A DNA stretch of 10,075 bases from Methanobacteriota archaeon (GTDB taxonomy: Archaea > Thermoplasmatota > Thermoplasmata > RBG-16-68-12), in the NCBI GenBank assembly GCA_005879045.1, contig VBLV01000159.1, positions 1 to 10,075 of the forward strand, given 5' to 3'. The stretch's first letter is position 1, and each line of letters begins with the position of its first letter. The translations under genes were made by a program, and so were the position numbers. Positions 5,490 through 10,075 of this stretch are shown here, in pieces. The notes beneath the pieces are model-generated. The model made no database searches, had not been told where the DNA came from, and saw nothing but the letters and a program-made list of their open reading frames with translations.

Positions 5490-5511
5490 CGCGGTCGTGG
5501 TAACTACCGCG
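5490..5511. promoter_or_regulatory. Candidate operator: inverted repeat next to the TATA box of the surface-protein gene
   Basis: CGCGGT (5490-5495) and ACCGCG (5506-5511) are perfect inverses separated by ten bases, giving about 16 bases between arm centres. The repeat ends four bases before the TATA box at 5515-5524, where archaeal regulators commonly compete with or help TFB/TBP. Its function is inferred from position only. Confidence 0.4.
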
Positions 5512-5514
5512 AAC

Positions 5515-5524
5515 ACTTTATATA
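5515..5524 (+). promoter_or_regulatory. TATA box of the giant surface-protein gene
   Basis: CTTTATATAT is the strongest TATA element in the window. It predicts a start near 5547 and a leader of about 30 bases containing GGGAGG. Confidence 0.7.
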
Positions 5525-5564
5525 TCGTCGGCTCGGCTGCAAACGTAATTCTCTCCTGCCCACC

Positions 5565-5570
5565 GGGAGG
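5565..5570 (+). promoter_or_regulatory. Shine-Dalgarno site fixing start at 5578
   Basis: GGGAGG ends seven bases before ATG 5578. It rules out the longer frame opening at 5497, which begins upstream of the TATA box. Confidence 0.7.
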
Positions 5571-5577
5571 CCACTCG

Positions 5578-8500
5578 ATGAAAGTCGTCTTGCGCGAGGA
5601 TGAATCAGGAATCTCCGAAGTCATCGGCACGATCCTGATCCTCGCGATGACGGTCGTCTTGTTCTCCACGATCATCATCTGGGTCGCCAACATCCCCACG
5701 CCGGTCGCGCAGGGCCGGCTCGAAATCCAGTCCGAAATGAATCCGATGTACAACGGAGGCGGCACGGAGATCGGCGTCAACATCACCCTGACCCACCAGG
5801 GCGGCGAGGCGTTGCAGACCGCGCCGACGATTATCTACGTCACGTCGCAGCGCGGAACGAACCCGGCGAAGACGGACGTCCAGCGGCTGCACCTCTACAA
5901 CAAGCTCCTGGCGACCCCGAGCGGGATCATCGACGGCACGAACACCATCTGGAACGTCGGCGAGCGGTGGGGATACAAGAACTTCACCCTCCGATCCACC
6001 GACGCGATCACGATCACGATCGTGGACACGTTGAAGAGCATCGTCCTGTGGTCCGCCCCGTTGACTCCCCCGGCCGGATCGCGTCCTCCCGTGTTCGTCG
6101 ACAAGTGGGCGGACGGGCTCTATTCGTCGACCGCGATCGACCCGGTCCAGTCGGGCCTCGGGTTCTTCGTCTTCGCGCAGGTGTCCGACCCGGATGGCGA
6201 CCTGAACGTGAATTCCGTGTATGCGACGCTCACCGCCTGGTATGGGACGGGCGATCCGTGCGCCCAACCGCAGAAGATGACGGACACCGGCGTGTACCCG
6301 GACCGTGCGGCGGGGGACGGGATCTTCTCGCTCGGCGGGCTCACGTGCATGAAGTCTCCCTACCCAGCCCTGAGCTGGGACACCTCGATCATCCTGTTCA
6401 ACGCGACCGACAAGAAGGGCCACGCGACCCAGTCTCGGATGGTCATCAGCGTGATACCCGGCCCCACGGGAGGCGGGGGTGGAGGCGGCGGCAATGGAAC
6501 GGGGCGCCCCGCGAACCTGCGGTGGAACGGCCGCCAGGGCTACAACATCTTCAACGCGTCCCAGTGGGACCAGTTCAAATACACTGCACAGGAGACGCGG
6601 ACGTTCAAAGGCAACGAGGAGGTCGTGGTCGTCGTCGGGAGCTTGGACCTTGAGAACACGTTTGACACGGACCGCTTCACGCTGTACGACCCCTTCGGCG
6701 GGTCCCTGTCGCAACCCGTCGTCTATGGTAGCAACAAGGCGGTGACGCAAGTGAGCACGCCCTCGACGAGTCAGGGCTTTACATTCATTGAATTCGTCAA
6801 CGGGTACTACATCTACGCATACCGGTTCAAGCTCAACGCCCCCTCGGATCCTCAGGTGGGGACGAACTTCTACAAGGTGCCGGCGCACCCGCCGCAATAC
6901 TACTTCGCGAAGTACACCTTGGACATCCTGCTCTTCTCGTCGAGCGCGGTCCGTTTCAACACGACCGACTCGATTGTCATTACCGACACGGACGGATTTG
7001 TCCGGGACTTCCCGCAAGTCCAGACTTTCAAGGATTCGGGCTTCACGCAAGCGACGACGACGTTCAAGTCCACCGACGTCGCGTATGTCCAGGTCCGGAT
7101 GTTCACTACCGACGCGGCAGTGACCGCGACAAGCCCGATCTTCGGAAACGTCATCATCAAGGACTATGCGGGCGGGACGCAGCTCATGCGGGCCCCGGTG
7201 AACGGGCACGACACGAATGTCCCGATTTGCCCTGTCAGCGGCGTGTGCTCGGGCACCGCGATTTCGATTAACTCGGCCCTTCGGGTATATCGTTTCTCGA
7301 TCAATTTCACGCGGGCGAACCAGGACTCATGGGTCGACGGCACGCAGAACTATGCCCTCACCCTCACGAGCATCAAGGACGCAGATGAGACCTATTCGAA
7401 CATCGCGACCCAGCTCGTCATCGTGGCACCCCTGTACAAGCTCGACGTCGTCGCGGGCACGGATGCGGCGACGAACAACGCATGGGGCACGAAAGACTAC
7501 TCGTACTATTATGAGAACCTGAACGGAATCGATCGGTGGAGGAAAAGCCGAATCGAATTCTGCGGCCTGTCGGGCAGCTGCAAGAGCGGGTATCACACCC
7601 TCTCGATTGTCAACATCGATTTTGACAGAGACGGGGATCTCGATACGGTCAGCAGCGTCTTTGTCGACAATAGCAACGGCCAGATCGTGCTGCAACGTCG
7701 GGACCTCGATTCCACCGGCAATGTGATCTTCACTCGATTCGTCATGGAGAACCTGGCGGGCGTGTACTGTAACGCACTCGCGGTTGGCGACTTGACCGGG
7801 GATGGCGCTCCGGAGGTGGTTTGCGGCGCGTCGAACGGAAACGTGTGGTATTACAAGAACGACGGCAGCTGGCAGACCCAGAGCGGAAGCGCAACGAAGG
7901 TCATCGTCGATCAGTCCCGAACGGATTCGATTTCGACCGTCGCCGTCGGCGATTTCAACGGGGACGGAGCGAACGACATTGCCGTCGGCGGGGCGAACAC
8001 GCGCCTGACCTGGTACCCGAACCTCGACAAGCTCGGAAAATTCCAGAACGCAGGGATCACGGACGACTGGTTCGCCGAAGGCGAGACGACGGAGAAGGGC
8101 AACATCACGTCCGGGAGCTACTTGAACACGTTCCTCTCGGACACGTCGTACGAGCAGATTCGCGAGTACACGTTCACGGAGCCGGTTCAGTCCGGTGCGA
8201 CAACGAACACCGGATTCGCAATCGACGCAAGCGGCTGGACGTACGCGGATTGGCAGGATCCGAGCACCCCGAATCCGCCCGGCAGTGCGACGGGGACATG
8301 GGCCTCGGCCGGTGGAAACCCGGGCGGATACGCGTCCATCTCGACCAATTGCGTGGCGAATCAGGTCGTGTCCGGATACTTCTATCAACCCTTTGCTGCG
8401 AGCGGCTCCCCGCCATTCACCGCTCAACTGAGCCTGGACTGGAAAGTGGTTGCCTTTGGCGCCACGGGAGGCGGGAACGTTGTCATGTACGCGTTCGTCG

Positions 8501-9615
8501 ACGCGGCGTCCGGGGCTCCGACCTTGGGGCAACAAGTCTGGTCCTCGACCGCCCAAACGGGTACGACGAACTGGGCCTCCGTCGGTCCGATTGACGTGAG
8601 CACGAAGGTCACTTCCGGCGGCACGTATTACCTGAAAATCGCGTTCCGCGCCCAGAACGCACCCTGTGGCACAACGTCGACGGGGGGATTCGACAACGTC
8701 GCTCTGAGCTGGTCGTCCACCGGAGGGCTCGCGAGCGAGCTCGAACACTACTGGCGGATCACGACACTTCCGGGCCGTCCGGGCACCACGTTCACCTTGA
8801 ATATGGTTGCACGGCACTCGGCCAACGCGGAGGGCGACAACTTCGTGTTCGCGTACGCAACGAACGTCGCAGGTAACGATCCGACGACGGGCACGTACAC
8901 GACGATGGTCTGGGCAAACGCCACGTCGGACCAGACCTACTCGTTCATCCTGCCCTCGTCCGTGGCGGGCAAGCAGGTGTGGATCCGGACGAAGGACATG
9001 GATCACACCGTCGGGAATGTGAACCTCGACACCGTGTTCGTCGACCAGATGTACGTTCGCGCGGCGACGCCGTCCGGCACGACCGGCGTGAACCTCGCGG
9101 GGCCGGCCACCGCCATCAATGCGATCGATGCGGACGACCAAGACGGCGATCATTTCGCCGACCTCGTTGTCGGGACGGCCGGCGGAAAAGTGTGGAAGTA
9201 TATGGGTAGCCTGGGAGGCCTGACGACGCCGGCGGGCGCCTACTACATCGCGCCGTCCGCCATTGTCGGGATCAAGTTCGGCAACATCTCCAGCACCCAG
9301 GCCGGGCTCGAAATCGTCATCGCGTTCGGTACGACGGTGCGAATCCTGACGGGGTATGGAAGCTCGGGGACGGTCATTAATACTGCGTTGCCGGCGTACA
9401 GTCCGGCGAACGCAATCACGGCTTTGGGCGTGGGCGACGTCAACGGCGATGGGCCCGACGACGTCGTCGTGGGGACGACCACGGACATCTGGTATTGGTC
9501 AAACCAGAACAACGGGGCAGCATGGACGAATCCGATCAATGTCGACAGCGTTGGAGCCAACGTGTACTCGATCGACGTTGGAGACGCGAGCAAGTCGCAG
9601 TACGTCGGGCGTTAA
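5578..9615 (+). CDS. Giant pilin-anchored FG-GAP surface protein (1345 aa)
   Basis: The N-terminus is an archaeal type IV pilin signal: charged REDES, then GISEVIG (11-17) and a hydrophobic helix to about 38, so export and processing by an archaeal prepilin peptidase are likely. A strand-rich stem (about 45-160) leads to a repeat-like domain with DPDGDLN (204-210) and DRAAGDGIFS (242-251), as in 'choice-of-anchor X' domains. A Gly-rich linker follows at 298-305, then beta-rich sequence (310-620). FG-GAP-type blades with Asp-rich calcium loops lie at 675-710 (DFDRDGDLD), 731-762 (GDLTGDGAPE), 786-820 (GDFNGDGAND), 1180-1212, a degenerate one near 1228-1262, and 1281-1313 (GDVNGDGPDD). Residues about 840-1160 interrupt the propeller with one beta-sandwich domain apparently nested in another. 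Ten Cys fall into five within-domain pairs. The last blade stops after one strand (VYSIDVGD). An adhesion or binding role at the cell surface is likely. It is monocistronic with a strong promoter. Confidence 0.88.
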   Translation: MKVVLREDESGISEVIGTILILAMTVVLFSTIIIWVANIPTPVAQGRLEIQSEMNPMYNGGGTEIGVNITLTHQGGEALQTAPTIIYVTSQRGTNPAKTDVQRLHLYNKLLATPSGIIDGTNTIWNVGERWGYKNFTLRSTDAITITIVDTLKSIVLWSAPLTPPAGSRPPVFVDKWADGLYSSTAIDPVQSGLGFFVFAQVSDPDGDLNVNSVYATLTAWYGTGDPCAQPQKMTDTGVYPDRAAGDGIFSLGGLTCMKSPYPALSWDTSIILFNATDKKGHATQSRMVISVIPGPTGGGGGGGGNGTGRPANLRWNGRQGYNIFNASQWDQFKYTAQETRTFKGNEEVVVVVGSLDLENTFDTDRFTLYDPFGGSLSQPVVYGSNKAVTQVSTPSTSQGFTFIEFVNGYYIYAYRFKLNAPSDPQVGTNFYKVPAHPPQYYFAKYTLDILLFSSSAVRFNTTDSIVITDTDGFVRDFPQVQTFKDSGFTQATTTFKSTDVAYVQVRMFTTDAAVTATSPIFGNVIIKDYAGGTQLMRAPVNGHDTNVPICPVSGVCSGTAISINSALRVYRFSINFTRANQDSWVDGTQNYALTLTSIKDADETYSNIATQLVIVAPLYKLDVVAGTDAATNNAWGTKDYSYYYENLNGIDRWRKSRIEFCGLSGSCKSGYHTLSIVNIDFDRDGDLDTVSSVFVDNSNGQIVLQRRDLDSTGNVIFTRFVMENLAGVYCNALAVGDLTGDGAPEVVCGASNGNVWYYKNDGSWQTQSGSATKVIVDQSRTDSISTVAVGDFNGDGANDIAVGGANTRLTWYPNLDKLGKFQNAGITDDWFAEGETTEKGNITSGSYLNTFLSDTSYEQIREYTFTEPVQSGATTNTGFAIDASGWTYADWQDPSTPNPPGSATGTWASAGGNPGGYASISTNCVANQVVSGYFYQPFAASGSPPFTAQLSLDWKVVAFGATGGGNVVMYAFVDAASGAPTLGQQVWSSTAQTGTTNWASVGPIDVSTKVTSGGTYYLKIAFRAQNAPCGTTSTGGFDNVALSWSSTGGLASELEHYWRITTLPGRPGTTFTLNMVARHSANAEGDNFVFAYATNVAGNDPTTGTYTTMVWANATSDQTYSFILPSSVAGKQVWIRTKDMDHTVGNVNLDTVFVDQMYVRAATPSGTTGVNLAGPATAINAIDADDQDGDHFADLVVGTAGGKVWKYMGSLGGLTTPAGAYYIAPSAIVGIKFGNISSTQAGLEIVIAFGTTVRILTGYGSSGTVINTALPAYSPANAITALGVGDVNGDGPDDVVVGTTTDIWYWSNQNNGAAWTNPINVDSVGANVYSIDVGDASKSQYVGR

Positions 9616-10075
9616 GCGCGCAGGGCCGCAAGCAAGCCTTTGGTGCGTTCCACTTCGATCACCGCGAGCACCGACGCTCCTTCGGCGGCGATCTGACACA
9701 GGCGCGCGGCCATGAACGCCTCTCGCTTCGCCTGGAGGCGTGCGAAACCCGGCGGGCCGTTCACCTCGGCGTCCCATGCGAGGACGAATTCTTGCGGGGT
9801 CCTCGCGTCGAATCGCTTCTTCGCGAGCCTTCGCTCCAGGCGTCCTTGGAAGATGACCTCCAAGCTCGAGACGCTGTCCACGTAGTTCTCGGTGTACGTG
9901 ACCTCGTCCATGTCGATCGCCTCGAGACGGGTCCCTTGCTTCTCGGCGACCCGGACGGCCTCCGTGAAACACGGCGGGGGTTTCACCGGCGGCTCCCATG
10001 CCGAGAGGCCGGCCACATAGATCTCCTCCTCGAAGTTCTCCGGCTCCAGCGGGCCACCGTGGTAGACGCGGAGCG
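9612..10075 (-). CDS. Protein of unknown function (partial, 5' end off window)
   Basis: The frame is open from the right edge to TAA at 9612-9614, giving 153 visible residues. A GTG at 10016 could start a 134-aa protein, but no TATA box lies at the usual distance, and the codons upstream of it (reading LRVYHGGPLEPENFEEEIYV) look like coding sequence, so the true start is probably beyond the window. The visible part has an acidic stretch DMDEVTYTENYVDSVSS, a basic helix GRLERRLAKKRFD, and a C-terminal helix-strand unit (REAFMAARLCQIAAEG then SVLAVIEV). This end distantly recalls the last part of TraB/PrgY-type proteins; I give that little weight. It is cytoplasmic with no membrane segment. Its stop overlaps the stop of the surface protein gene in a shared TTAA. 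Confidence 0.65.
   Translation of the reverse strand, partial: LRVYHGGPLEPENFEEEIYVAGLSAWEPPVKPPPCFTEAVRVAEKQGTRLEAIDMDEVTYTENYVDSVSSLEVIFQGRLERRLAKKRFDARTPQEFVLAWDAEVNGPPGFARLQAKREAFMAARLCQIAAEGASVLAVIEVERTKGLLAALRA

Noticed and set aside
6460..6500. G-rich run in the surface gene as a possible G-quadruplex or repeat
   Set aside because: It encodes the Gly-rich linker between two domains; coding need explains it.
5605..9153. Two long minus-strand frames (534 and 608 codons) opposite the surface protein gene
   Set aside because: They are Arg/Val/Asp-rich shadows of a strongly supported gene, with no promoter, ribosome site or recognisable domain.
9612..10073. Right-edge gene as a TraB/PrgY family member
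   Set aside because: Only a vague likeness in the last 40 residues, with none of the family's N-terminal motifs visible in the window.
1..10075. CRISPR arrays, tRNA or rRNA genes, transposases, toxin-antitoxin pairs
   Set aside because: No regularly spaced repeats, no RNA gene signatures, and no matching protein motifs were seen on either strand.

Overview
The window looks like a piece of a high-GC archaeal chromosome, most probably from the Thermoplasmata (Thermoplasmatota). The reasons are AT-rich TATA boxes in front of almost every gene, five genes whose start codon lies only about 26-29 bases after the TATA box (leaderless transcripts), an archaeal type IV pilin-type signal (SEVIG motif) on a large exported protein, and families common in that group (DUF835, GAF-PAS sensors without a kinase, winged-helix plus NTPase proteins). 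The lineage is inferred from these features. No rRNA, tRNA, CRISPR array or transposase was found.

Layout. At the left edge (minus strand) is a partial gene for two zinc ribbons, one membrane helix and an exported beta-sandwich-like domain. Divergent from it is a small conserved-looking gene broken by a single extra A at 1212-1213. Next comes a DUF835 gene (plus), convergent with a 98-aa protein of unknown function (minus), which follows a 53-aa two-helix membrane protein (minus). A divergent promoter pair separates these from a GAF-PAS sensor (plus), whose 3' end overlaps the end of a winged-helix/P-loop NTPase gene (minus) by 25 bases. A 301-bp intergenic stretch precedes a 196-aa exported protein of unknown function (plus). 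A 155-bp stretch with inverted repeats then precedes a 1345-aa pilin-anchored FG-GAP surface protein (plus). The right edge holds a partial gene of unknown function (minus) whose stop codon interlocks with that of the surface protein.

How it fits together. The middle (about 1.4-4.5 kb) reads as a signalling and regulation neighbourhood: DUF835, GAF-PAS and winged-helix NTPase, each with its own promoter rather than in one operon. The two ends concern the cell surface, and the left-edge protein and the giant surface protein share one beta-sandwich-like module. In the giant protein this module appears to sit inside a second beta-sandwich domain, which itself interrupts an FG-GAP propeller.

The points most worth a second look are the frameshifted small gene, the shared and nested surface module, the imperfect inverted repeat AGCCTG(TG)ATTCTCAC flanking the orphan exported gene, and the split between leaderless starts (mostly GTG/TTG) and Shine-Dalgarno starts (all ATG). 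I see no clear-cut new defence or mobile system.
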